DNA of 64,000 nt. Source: Kaistia algarum (GTDB lineage: Bacteria > Pseudomonadota > Alphaproteobacteria > Rhizobiales > Kaistiaceae). Below are positions 1 through 7,132 of this stretch, piece by piece (within the stretch, counting starts at the first letter, position 1; the number at the start of each line of letters is the position of its first letter). Location of the stretch: NCBI RefSeq assembly GCF_026343945.1, contig NZ_JAPKNJ010000001.1, positions 1,054,001 through 1,118,000 on the forward strand, read 5' to 3'. Under the pieces are notes generated by a model, which made no database searches, was not told the origin of the DNA, and was given only the letters and a program-made list of their open reading frames with translations. Made by a program: the position numbers and the translations under genes.

Positions 1-480
1 CGCCTGGAAGGCTTCGGGAACCGAACCGGCGAAATTGTTGAAGCTGGCCGAAAGCAGCCCCTGCAGTATCAACCCGACGCCGAGCGTCGCGATCAGCGGA
101 TTGACGCCCAACTTGGCCACGATGACGCCATTGGCGAAACCGACGGCCGCCGAAACAACGAGCACGAGAACGACCGCCGGGGCGATCATCGAAGGATCGC
201 CCTGCATGACAAAGGAAGCCAGCACCGCCGCGACGCTGATCAGGTTGGCGACCGACAGATCGATCGAGCCGCAGAGAATGACGAAGGTCTGGCCGAGCGC
301 GACGATGCCCAATCCGACCATGCGCTGGGCGAGGCCGATCAGGCCGGTGGCACCGAGCTGGTTCCATTGGCCGCTATAGAGCGAAGCGCCGATATAGAGG
401 ACCGCTGAGGCTAGGAAGAGCAGCAGCGGCACCGGAAAGGCGAGCCGGCGGGCCGGGGATGGAAGCGAGGCGTCGGCCAT
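1..480 (-). CDS. Ribose-type ABC transporter permease, partial (C-terminus beyond window)
   Basis: The first 160 codons of an inner-membrane permease of the RbsC/BPD_transp_2 family are visible; the gene runs off the left edge. The ATG at 480 gives a short polar N-terminus, a hydrophobic segment at about residues 14-32, then the family-typical stretch with CGSIDLSV at about 70-77, where the substrate channel of such permeases begins. Further hydrophobic segments follow to the edge. The gene begins 2 bp after the stop of the upstream sugar ABC ATPase and is surely co-transcribed with it and with the amidohydrolase before that. No solute-binding protein is visible; it may lie downstream, outside the window. 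The family assignment is secure and the substrate is unknown. Confidence 0.9.
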   Translation of the reverse strand, partial: MADASLPSPARRLAFPVPLLLFLASAVLYIGASLYSGQWNQLGATGLIGLAQRMVGLGIVALGQTFVILCGSIDLSVANLISVAAVLASFVMQGDPSMIAPAVVLVLVVSAAVGFANGVIVAKLGVNPLIATLGVGLILQGLLSASFNNFAGSVPEAFQA

Positions 481-482
481 GG

Positions 483-2009
483 TCACAGCGCGGCTCCGTT
501 CGAAGCGAGGATGGCCGGGCGGTGGCCAACGGCGAGAGCCATGACGCTCTCCTCACCGGCATCGGGCATGCACTCGCCCGCGATGCGGCCCTGATGCATC
601 ACGACGATGCGGTCGGAAACGCCGACGATCTCGGGAAGATCGGACGAGACCATCAAGACCCCGCGCCCGCGCGCGGCGACGTCGCGCATCAGCTGGTAGA
701 TCGCCGCCTTGGCAGCGACGTCGATGCCTCGGGTCGGCTCACAGAAGATGAGCAGCTTCGGATCGCGCGCCAGCCAGCGGCCCAGGATCACCTTCTGCTG
801 GTTGCCACCGGAGAGCTGGCGGATCTCCTGGTCGAAGCGGGCGGCCCGAACGTCGAGCCGGCGCAGCATGTCGTCGGCGAATTCATCGGAGAGCGCACCG
901 CGCGCGGCGGCACGGAGTGGTCCGGCAAAGGCGCGGCGCACCAGAAGGACATTGTCGCGCAGCGATTGCTGAAGGATCAGACCCTCGCGCTTGCGATCAT
1001 CCGAGAGATAGCCGATCCCCGCCTCGATGCCGGCACGCGGGCGCTTCAATTCAATCGGCCGCCCGGCAAAGCGCATGGTGCCGCGCGTGAAGGGTCGATC
1101 GCCGAAGATCGCCTGCGCCAAGGCCGATTTGCCGGAGCCCTCCAGCCCGGCTACGCCGACGATTTCGCCGGCGCGGAGAACGAGATCGATGTCGGCGAGC
1201 GCGGCGTTGCCGCCACCCTCGATCTCCATCAGCACGTCGCCCTGCGTCGCATTCGGCCTGGCGGGGTAGAAATCCGAGAGTTCGCGGCCGACCATCAGGC
1301 GGACGATGCGCTCGATCGGCATGTCGGCGACGGCGCCGGTCTCGACCTTGCGCCCGTCCTTCATCACCGTCACCCGGTCGGCGATCGCAGCGATCTCGGG
1401 CATGCGGTGCGAGACATAGACGATGGCGACGCCCTCGCCGCGGAGCTTGCCAACGAGATCGAGGAGGCGGCGGGCGCTGGTGTCATCAAGCGCCGCCGTC
1501 GGCTCGTCCATGACGAGGATGCGCGCGTCGATGGCCAACGCCTTGGCGATCTCGACGATCTGCTGCTCGGCGATCGAGAGTTCGCCGGCGCGGGCCTCGG
1601 CGGCGATCGTCGAACCGAGGCGGTCTAGCAGACACCGCGCTCCAACCTGCATCGCCTTGCGGTCGAGACGGCCAAAACGAGTCGGCTCCAGCCCCAGAAA
1701 CACGTTCTCCGCCACGGAGCGATGCGGCAGCAGGCTCAGTTCCTGATGGATGATGCTGATGCCGGCGCGCCGGGCCTGCACCGGATGGGTGAAGGCGACC
1801 GGCGTGCCCTCGACGAGGATCGAGCCGGCGTCGGGCTGGTAAATGCCGCCGAGCACCTTGATCAGCGTCGACTTGCCCGCGCCGTTCTCGCCGCAGATCG
1901 CATGCACCTCGCCGGCCGCACAATCGAAGCTGACAGCTTCGAGGGCACGGACGCCGGGAAACGACTTAGTGATATCGCGCATTTCCAGCGCGATTCCGGC
2001 TATGGACAA
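483..2009 (-). CDS. Ribose-type ABC transporter ATPase (two nucleotide-binding domains)
   Basis: A 508-residue cytoplasmic ATPase of the RbsA/MglA type, the usual length for tandem-domain sugar ATPases. The first Walker A, GENGAGKST, is at about residues 40-48, with a LSIAEQQ-type signature and an ILVMDEPTAAL Walker B. The second half has the degenerate GLEGSGKSA loop, LSGGNQQK signature and FCEPTRGID motif. I chose the TTG at 2009 because GGAG lies 8 bases before it and it restores the normal family N-terminus; an in-frame extension upstream to 2117 exists but resembles no family member. The permease follows 2 bp downstream, and the amidohydrolase gene ends 73 bp upstream. It energises import of an unidentified sugar-like solute. 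Confidence 0.9.
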   Translation of the reverse strand: MSIAGIALEMRDITKSFPGVRALEAVSFDCAAGEVHAICGENGAGKSTLIKVLGGIYQPDAGSILVEGTPVAFTHPVQARRAGISIIHQELSLLPHRSVAENVFLGLEPTRFGRLDRKAMQVGARCLLDRLGSTIAAEARAGELSIAEQQIVEIAKALAIDARILVMDEPTAALDDTSARRLLDLVGKLRGEGVAIVYVSHRMPEIAAIADRVTVMKDGRKVETGAVADMPIERIVRLMVGRELSDFYPARPNATQGDVLMEIEGGGNAALADIDLVLRAGEIVGVAGLEGSGKSALAQAIFGDRPFTRGTMRFAGRPIELKRPRAGIEAGIGYLSDDRKREGLILQQSLRDNVLLVRRAFAGPLRAAARGALSDEFADDMLRRLDVRAARFDQEIRQLSGGNQQKVILGRWLARDPKLLIFCEPTRGIDVAAKAAIYQLMRDVAARGRGVLMVSSDLPEIVGVSDRIVVMHQGRIAGECMPDAGEESVMALAVGHRPAILASNGAAL

Positions 2010-2082
2010 GGTGGGGACTCCATAGGATCGCGGAAGCTCGGTACAATCGACGGGCCAAGGCCGGCTATGCGTCAGATCCGGC

Positions 2083-3366
2083 TCACTCGGCGGCGAGGCG
2101 GCGCTCTGGCGCCACATAGCGGCGCGGATCGCGGTGCAGGACGCCGTCCTTCATCACCATGGCAAGGAGCGAGGGACCGACCAGCACCGACTGGTCCTCC
2201 AGCGGATTGCCGTCAACGAGCAGCAGGTCGGCGAGCGCGCCCTCCTTGACGAGGCCGAGTTCGCCCTTATGGCCCATCAGTTCGCCACCGACCGCCGTAG
2301 CGCAGCGCAGCGCCTCGGCCGGCGAATAGCCAAAGAATTTGACGAAATGGCCGATGTCGCGGGCGTTCTGGCCCATGGGCGTGACGGTGAAGCCATAGTC
2401 GCCGCCGACGACAACCTTCATGCCGCGCTTCCTCATCTCGTGATAGGTCGCGACCGTGTGCTCGAGCTTCCTCGGCAGGCCCATGCGCTCCACGACCGCC
2501 TTAGAGAGACCGACGACATCGCCTTCGAAAACCGAATTATGCACGAGGCCGAAAGCCGGGCCGATGATGACGCGGTCCTTGACCGCCTCCAGCATGTCGA
2601 GCGCTTCCTCGTCGGCGAAGTCGCAATGATAGATGCAATCGACGCCAGCGCGGACGGCGCGCTTGACCGATTCCGCCGCGCGGCTGTGGCAGGCGACGCG
2701 CTTGCCCCAGTCATGCGCGACCGCAACGGCGGCATCGACCTCCTCCTGGGTCATCGACACGACCTCGGCGCGAGCATGGCCCACGAATTCGTCGCCGGAA
2801 ATGTTGAGCTTCACATTGTCGACGCCCTCGCGGCAGCAAAGGCGCACCGCCTTGCGGATCTCGTCGACTCCGTCAGCGATCATGCCGAAGCTCTCGGCAT
2901 GCATGTGCTGCTTCCGCTCATCGCCGAGACCGCCGGTGACGGTGATCTCCGGACCGGCGGCGCGATAGCGCGGGCCGGCGAGATAGCCGTCCTCGATCTC
3001 CTGGCGGACGACAACGTCGATCCTCAGCTTCGCCGAGGCGGCGGAATAACAGGAGGTGAAGCCGTGATCGAGGATGAAGGTCGCGTTGCGGCAGGTCCGC
3101 AGAAGATGCTCCTCAGGCGGAATCTCGCCGAGATCCTGGTTGCGGCGCGGGCCGACGAAGGAAAGGTGGCAATGGCCCTCGACGAGGCCAGGCATGATCG
3201 TCATGCCGCCGCCATCGATCACCTCCGCCGCCTGCTCGGCCGCGATCTGGTTACGGCCCAGTGCGACCTTGGCGATGCGGTTACCACTGACGAGAACCTC
3301 ACCTGGATAGCGATCGTCGCGATCGCCGTCCCATATCTCCACATTCCTGAAAAGGTAGGACGTCAT
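2083..3366 (-). CDS. Metal-dependent amidohydrolase family protein
   Basis: A 427-residue amidohydrolase-superfamily enzyme of the imidazolonepropionase/prolidase-like type. Visible metal-site elements are GHCH (His65, His67), a Lys in NVKLNISGDE that could be the carboxylated bridging lysine, His in VACHSRA and IYHCDF, and Asp in VVVGGDYGFTVTP. The C-terminus has the beta-sandwich return typical of the family (ALADLLLVDGNPLED). The ATG at 3366 has GGGAGGAAA just upstream; a longer in-frame reading to 3576 is unlikely. It is the first gene of an operon with a ribose-type ABC importer, so its substrate is probably what the importer brings in, such as a cyclic amide or lactam; that is inference. 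No signal peptide is seen, so it acts in the cytoplasm. Confidence 0.88.
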   Translation of the reverse strand: MTSYLFRNVEIWDGDRDDRYPGEVLVSGNRIAKVALGRNQIAAEQAAEVIDGGGMTIMPGLVEGHCHLSFVGPRRNQDLGEIPPEEHLLRTCRNATFILDHGFTSCYSAASAKLRIDVVVRQEIEDGYLAGPRYRAAGPEITVTGGLGDERKQHMHAESFGMIADGVDEIRKAVRLCCREGVDNVKLNISGDEFVGHARAEVVSMTQEEVDAAVAVAHDWGKRVACHSRAAESVKRAVRAGVDCIYHCDFADEEALDMLEAVKDRVIIGPAFGLVHNSVFEGDVVGLSKAVVERMGLPRKLEHTVATYHEMRKRGMKVVVGGDYGFTVTPMGQNARDIGHFVKFFGYSPAEALRCATAVGGELMGHKGELGLVKEGALADLLLVDGNPLEDQSVLVGPSLLAMVMKDGVLHRDPRRYVAPERRLAAE

Positions 3367-3479
3367 GGCGATTTCCTCCCGGCGAGAGGGCGATCCGCCA
3401 TGGATGCCTCCCCTTCCTTGCGCTGCCGTTCTGCGACGGCCTTTCCCGATTAGTAGGCGCTTCGGCGGGTCGATTGTAT

Positions 3480-3520
3480 CGCCAATATGGGCACTGAGTC
3501 CGCCATCTGGGATATTGGCG
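3480..3520. promoter_or_regulatory. Inverted repeat, candidate operator
   Basis: CGCCAATAT at 3480-3488 is mirrored exactly by ATATTGGCG at 3512-3520, giving 9-bp arms whose centres are 32 bp apart, close to three helical turns. It lies 114-154 bp upstream of the amidohydrolase start. The spacing suits a dimer or tetramer binding two half-sites. Which regulator binds is unknown, and none is encoded next to this operon inside the window. Confidence 0.45.
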
Positions 3521-3632
3521 GCATGAGCACAGGGGGAAGCCCGCCCCGGATGTCCCGCCCACGGATGGCAGCACACGATACCGCGTCAGGTAAGCGGGCC
3601 TCTGCCAAGGGTCGCGGCATTTTGCCTTCGAC

Positions 3633-3661
3633 TGATCCGATGGTTCCTGCCGTCCGTTTCT
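3633..3661 (+). promoter_or_regulatory. Candidate ECF (RpoE-type) promoter for the DUF2177 gene
   Basis: TGATCC at 3633-3638, a 17-base spacer and GTTTCT at 3656-3661 lie 25 bp before the ATG of the DUF2177 gene. The -35 hexamer and spacer are identical to those before the sigma gene at 7030, and TGATCC is the known -35 of Rhodobacter RpoE-dependent promoters. The -10 match is weaker. Confidence 0.45.
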
Positions 3662-3685
3662 CGTTGACCTCAAAAGGACAACACC

Positions 3686-4105
3686 ATGGCCATCGCCCTC
3701 GCCTATCTCGTCACGCTGGTCGCCTTTGCCGCGATCGATGCCGTCTGGCTCGGCTCCATGGCCGGGCGCATCTATCGGCCGCTGATCGGGGACATTTTGC
3801 TGGACGGTTTCCGGGTCGGCCCGGCGATCGCCTTCTACCTTCTCTACGCGGCCGGCCTCGTTGTCTTCGCTGTCGCACCGGCCCTGAGGGGCGGGACTGT
3901 CCTCAGCGCCTTCGCCTTTGGCGCGCTGTTCGGCTTCTTCGCCTATGCGACCTATGATCTGACCAATTTCGCCACGCTGCGCAGTTGGGGCCTCGCGATC
4001 ACGCTGATCGACATGGCCTGGGGCACCTTTGTCAGCGGGCTCGCCTCGGCTCTCGCTATTCTCGCCTGCGGCTGGCTGTTTCGCGTCTTCGGCCTATCCG
4101 CCTGA
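3686..4105 (+). CDS. DUF2177 family membrane protein
   Basis: A 139-residue integral membrane protein that I recognise as DUF2177. Four hydrophobic segments are seen at about residues 3-23, 45-68, 75-95 and 103-130, with the conserved Asp-x-x-Trp-Leu near the start (DAVWLG) and the ATYDLTNFATL stretch in the third segment. The function of the family is not established. AAAGGA lies 8 bases before the ATG. In alphaproteobacteria DUF2177 genes often sit with DUF1295, DUF1365 and CFA-synthase genes, as here, which suggests a role in membrane-lipid change or stress. Its stop overlaps the end of the convergent DUF1295 gene by 12 bp, and it has its own candidate ECF promoter. Confidence 0.85.
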   Translation: MAIALAYLVTLVAFAAIDAVWLGSMAGRIYRPLIGDILLDGFRVGPAIAFYLLYAAGLVVFAVAPALRGGTVLSAFAFGALFGFFAYATYDLTNFATLRSWGLAITLIDMAWGTFVSGLASALAILACGWLFRVFGLSA

Positions 4106-4903
4106 TTGCGGCGGATAGGGAAAGAACGCGCTGACACGGCGCTGATAGGTGCGAAAGGCTTCGGGGCGCGAGCGCAGCATATGCGCCTCCAGCAGGGGTA
4201 TGCCAGAGACGTGAACCAGCAGCCAATACATGAAGGCCGGCCCCGTTAGCGCGATCCAGCCCCACGGATAGCTCCCCGAAAGATCGATCGCGAACAGCGG
4301 ATAGGCGCACCAGCCGAGCCATTCGAAGAAATAATTCGGATGGCGCGACCAGCTCCAGAGGCCGACATCGCAGACCTTGCCGCGATGGCCGGCACGGCGA
4401 AAGGCGTGGAGCTGGCGATCGGCAATTGTCTCGCCGATAACCGCAATTGCGAGAAGCAGGATCGCGGCATAGTCCTGCGGCCGAAGGCCAGGCGCGGGAT
4501 TGTGGGCGGCGATATGGAACGTCACGACGAGGAAGGTGCCGGCCGCCGCCTGTATCATCAGGAAGACGAAGAGCCGGCGCGAGAAATTCGCGCCCCATTC
4601 GCGCCGAAGCTCGGCATAGCGAGCGTCCTCCGGTCCGCCTCGCGAGCGCCCCGCAATATGAAGGCCGAGGCGCAGCCCCCAGAGAGCGATCAGGACCGCG
4701 ATAACGAGCTGACGCGCTGTGGGTCCACCGGGCGTCCCATCCGGCAGAAGGGCTACCCCGACACCCGCCGCCCCGACGCCGAAGGACCAGAATGCATCCG
4801 ACCACCCGGCATTGCCGGTCGTACGACCCGTCATCCACGCTGCAGTCATGACGAGGACGAGGAAGATCGCCGCGACGGCGATAGCGACGATCGGCCAGGT
4901 CAT
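4094..4903 (-). CDS. DUF1295 family membrane protein (steroid 5-alpha-reductase-like fold)
   Basis: A 269-residue polytopic membrane protein with the DUF1295 signature SRHPNYFFEWLGW at about residues 184-196, a motif shared with isoprenylcysteine methyltransferases and sterol/steroid reductases. About six to seven hydrophobic segments can be seen, starting at residues 3-22 and 35-50. The conserved C-terminal tyrosine region EAFRTYQRRVSAFFPYPP is present. GGGGAGG precedes the ATG, which overlaps the stop of the upstream alpha/beta-hydrolase as ATGA. It is the last gene of the sigma/anti-sigma operon, so it is probably induced with it. The likely role is NAD(P)H-dependent reduction, or methylation, of a membrane lipid; the exact reaction is unknown. 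Confidence 0.85.
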   Translation of the reverse strand: MTWPIVAIAVAAIFLVLVMTAAWMTGRTTGNAGWSDAFWSFGVGAAGVGVALLPDGTPGGPTARQLVIAVLIALWGLRLGLHIAGRSRGGPEDARYAELRREWGANFSRRLFVFLMIQAAAGTFLVVTFHIAAHNPAPGLRPQDYAAILLLAIAVIGETIADRQLHAFRRAGHRGKVCDVGLWSWSRHPNYFFEWLGWCAYPLFAIDLSGSYPWGWIALTGPAFMYWLLVHVSGIPLLEAHMLRSRPEAFRTYQRRVSAFFPYPPQSGG

Positions 4904-5781
4904 GTCGGCCTCCCCTTCGCAACGGTTGCTTTGATGAAGTCAGCGACATCATCGACGACGGGTGCCAGAAACCGCAGAGGGCCGATAAACGGCAGGATCA
5001 GGCCAAAGTGCCCCTTGCCCGGATAAATGATCTCCTTCGGAGCCCCACCCAGCGCCCGAAGCTTCGCGGCGAGATTGGCCGTATTGCGCGGGGAGACGAT
5101 CGTGTCCGCATCGCCGACGGCCAGAAAGGCAGGCGGCGCGCTTTCCGTCGCGAAGTGGATCGGTTGAGTTTCGGCACGCTCGGCGCCGCCGAACATGTCG
5201 ATGAAGGTTGAACTCGTCAGCGGCAGGAAATCATAAGGCCCAGCCAGTCCGACTAGGGCCTTGATATCGCGCGCCGGGTCGAGCCCCTCGGCACGAAGAT
5301 AATCGCCGTCGAGCGCCAGCATGGCGGCGATATGGGCGCCGGCTGAGTGCCCCATCAGAATGACGGAAGAGGGGTCGCCGCCGAAGCGGGAGATATTGTC
5401 ATGGGTCCAGCGCGTCGCCGCGGCACCGTCCCGCACGAAATCCGGAAACTTGACCTCGGGATAGACGCGATAGTCCGGCAGGACGGCGACCATGCCGCGC
5501 GCAGCGAGCGCGTTGCCGACAAAGCCGTAGAGTTCCTTGCGCCCCGTTTGCCAGCTGCCGCCATAGAAGAAGAGGACGACCGGCGCGTTGCTGGCACCCT
5601 TCGGTACATAGATGTCGAGCGTGCGGCGCGGGCCATCGCCATACGCAAGCGAGCGATGAAGGGTTGCGCCGCCGTCGGGCGTTACGAGGCGCAGCAGCGG
5701 ATCCCGAAAGATGAAGGCCGCCGCTGCGATCAGAACAAGCGCCAAAAGGCTCGTGACAGCGATATGGAGCGCCGTGATCAA
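4900..5781 (-). CDS. Alpha/beta-hydrolase (esterase/lipase), membrane-anchored
   Basis: About 293 residues. An N-terminal hydrophobic segment (residues about 4-22) suggests a membrane anchor or uncleaved signal. The hydrolase core has a FFYGGSW oxyanion-hole motif (usually HGGG in this family), the nucleophile elbow GHSAG, an acid in VGDADTIV and the catalytic His in PGKGHFG. It resembles the carboxylesterase/acetyl-esterase (BD-FAE) family. The start is uncertain: I chose TTG at 5781 because it overlaps the anti-sigma stop as TTGA, matching the neighbouring junctions. An upstream in-frame ATG at 5856 would overlap chrR by 79 bp. Its place after chrR implies sigma control; the substrate is unknown. 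Confidence 0.82.
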   Translation of the reverse strand: MITALHIAVTSLLALVLIAAAAFIFRDPLLRLVTPDGGATLHRSLAYGDGPRRTLDIYVPKGASNAPVVLFFYGGSWQTGRKELYGFVGNALAARGMVAVLPDYRVYPEVKFPDFVRDGAAATRWTHDNISRFGGDPSSVILMGHSAGAHIAAMLALDGDYLRAEGLDPARDIKALVGLAGPYDFLPLTSSTFIDMFGGAERAETQPIHFATESAPPAFLAVGDADTIVSPRNTANLAAKLRALGGAPKEIIYPGKGHFGLILPFIGPLRFLAPVVDDVADFIKATVAKGRPT

Positions 5782-6422
5782 AGGCGCGCGAAAGGCTGCA
5801 GGATGCGGCCCAGCGCGCCGGTGAGACGAATCTGGCCGTCCAGAGCCACCAGGCACAGACAGGGCACGTCCGAATCAACGACCGGCTGGTGGTCCGTAGC
5901 CTGGTCGGCTTCCTCGAAATCGCCCGGGCCGAAGCGGCCGCTCGCATCCGAATAGGAGCCCGTGAGCACGCAGGTGAGCTCGACGCCGTCATGGCTATGC
6001 TGCGGCATCTTCCGGCCCGGATCGATCTTGAACAGGATCAGCCGGCAATCGCCATCCGCCGGGGCTCCGACGGAGCGCATACGCGTTCCCGGACCCAGCC
6101 AGCGCCAGGGACCGAGCGGGAAGCGGCGCAGCGAATCCGGAAGTTCCGGCATGTCATTGAGCGGGCCGGCGCTCAGCGCCTCACCGCCATCGGCATCGAT
6201 GCGCGCCATGACGCGGAGCAATGCGTCGCCATCCATCGAGGCAGGAGCCAGGCCTTCCTCGAGCATCTCGCCGCCCACGGCTTCGAGATCGCGGACGAAG
6301 CCGCGCGAGATGGGACTGAACGAAAGATGCGCCTCGACCACGGCCGCCTCCGGCGCTCGCAGCGTTCCAGAGGCATAACCGAGGAGCCATTCCTCGCTTG
6401 GGTGATGTTTAACCAGGGTCAT
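5778..6422 (-). CDS. chrR: ChrR-like cupin anti-sigma factor
   Basis: A 214-residue anti-sigma factor of the ChrR family, expected to hold the neighbouring ECF sigma in the cytoplasm until a signal such as singlet oxygen or peroxide releases it. The N-terminal anti-sigma domain keeps His6/His7 and His32, but the two zinc cysteines of the usual His-x3-Cys-x2-Cys are serines here (Ser36, Ser39). The C-terminal cupin keeps its metal set: His142, His144, Glu148 and His178. The ATG overlaps the sigma stop as ATGA, and the next gene begins inside its stop codon. Apart from the missing cysteines the length and layout match Rhodobacter ChrR. Family confidence is high; zinc binding by the first domain is doubtful. 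Confidence 0.9.
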   Translation of the reverse strand: MTLVKHHPSEEWLLGYASGTLRAPEAAVVEAHLSFSPISRGFVRDLEAVGGEMLEEGLAPASMDGDALLRVMARIDADGGEALSAGPLNDMPELPDSLRRFPLGPWRWLGPGTRMRSVGAPADGDCRLILFKIDPGRKMPQHSHDGVELTCVLTGSYSDASGRFGPGDFEEADQATDHQPVVDSDVPCLCLVALDGQIRLTGALGRILQPFARL

Positions 6423-7030
6423 GGCGTGTCGCTCAATAGGCCGCGCAGCCGGATCAGGGCGAGCCGCAGGCGCGACTTGACGGTTCCGAGCGGGACTCCG
6501 AGCTCGCGAGCGATCTCGGAATGCGGCTTGTCGTGGAAATAGGAGAGCTCGACGATGCGAAACTGCTCCGGCGAAAGGTTGCCGAGTGCGGAGCGGATGC
6601 GGTCCCCATCGGCGCGCTCGCCATAGATCTGATCGGGGCGCAAGGGATCGTCGGGCATTTCCGACGGGTCCGGCTCGCGCTGCGCCAGCTTCTCGCGTCG
6701 GATCGCGTCGATCCTTAAGTTCCTGGCGATGGTGAAGATCCAGGTAGAGGCCCCAGCGCGGCGCGCGTCGAAGAGAGAGGCCTTGCGCCAGACGATCAGC
6801 ATCGCCTCCTGCGCGAAATCCTCGGCAGCTCCCGGCGTGGCGCCGGCGCGCAGCAGGTAGGCCTTCAACCGCGGGGCGAAATGGTCGAAGAGCCGCGCAA
6901 AAGCCTCACGGTCGCGGTTAAGCGCGACCGCCTCGATCCATCGGCCGAAGTCAGGAGCCTCGTGCTGCATCAGCGCCAGCCCGGTCTCTCCGCCCGCCCT
7001 TGTTCTTTTGGTGCGACGATCGTCACTCAT
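6419..7030 (-). CDS. rpoE: RpoE-like ECF sigma factor (ChrR-partnered)
   Basis: A 203-residue extracytoplasmic-function sigma factor. Region 2 spans about residues 45-110, with the DFAQEAMLIVWRKA helix and IFTIARNLRIDAIRR for -10 recognition. Region 4 lies at about 145-200, with the helix-turn-helix ELGVPLGTVKSRLRLALIRLR for the -35. The ATG at 7030 follows GAAGGGG; an upstream ATG at 7123 would add an unrelated extension and overlap the promoter. It is followed by ATGA-coupled chrR, the standard arrangement of the group known from Rhodobacter as RpoE/ChrR, which responds to singlet oxygen. The divergent CFA-synthase cassette is its likely target, and a TGATCC promoter suggests autoregulation. 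Confidence 0.92.
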   Translation of the reverse strand: MSDDRRTKRTRAGGETGLALMQHEAPDFGRWIEAVALNRDREAFARLFDHFAPRLKAYLLRAGATPGAAEDFAQEAMLIVWRKASLFDARRAGASTWIFTIARNLRIDAIRREKLAQREPDPSEMPDDPLRPDQIYGERADGDRIRSALGNLSPEQFRIVELSYFHDKPHSEIARELGVPLGTVKSRLRLALIRLRGLLSDTP

Positions 7031-7035
7031 GCCCC

Positions 7036-7064
7036 TTCTACGCTGCGATCCTGAATTTGGATCA
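7036..7064 (-). promoter_or_regulatory. Candidate autoregulated ECF promoter of the sigma gene
   Basis: On the minus strand TGATCC (7059-7064), 17 bases and GTAGAA (7036-7041) precede the sigma ATG at 7030. TGATCC and a GTAAGA-like -10 match what is known of RpoE promoters in Rhodobacter. The -10 ends only 5 bp before the ATG, so a transcript from it would be leaderless or start just inside the gene. Either an unusual leader or another upstream promoter also contributes. Confidence 0.5.
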
Positions 7065-7071
7065 CGCCCGG

Positions 7072-7100
7072 TCATCCAAATGCTGTTGTCGCCCGTATTG
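7072..7100 (+). promoter_or_regulatory. Candidate ECF promoter of the CFA-synthase operon
   Basis: On the plus strand TCATCC (7072-7077), a 17-base spacer and GTATTG (7095-7100) precede the oxidoreductase ATG at 7133. It is a one-base variant of TGATCC with the same spacer and the same GT at the start of the -10 as the sites before the sigma and DUF2177 genes. Confidence 0.38.
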
Positions 7101-7132
7101 GAGGATAACACGAGCAATGGCACGATTTCCCG

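Larger units (their letters stand above)
3367..3685. other. Divergent intergenic region between amidohydrolase operon and DUF2177 gene
   Basis: These 319 bases carry no convincing gene. They hold the promoter of the minus-strand amidohydrolase/ABC operon, a wide-spaced inverted repeat (3480-3520) and an ECF-type promoter candidate for the plus-strand DUF2177 gene (3633-3661). Short reading frames crossing this region lack ribosome binding sites and family resemblance. Confidence 0.7.
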
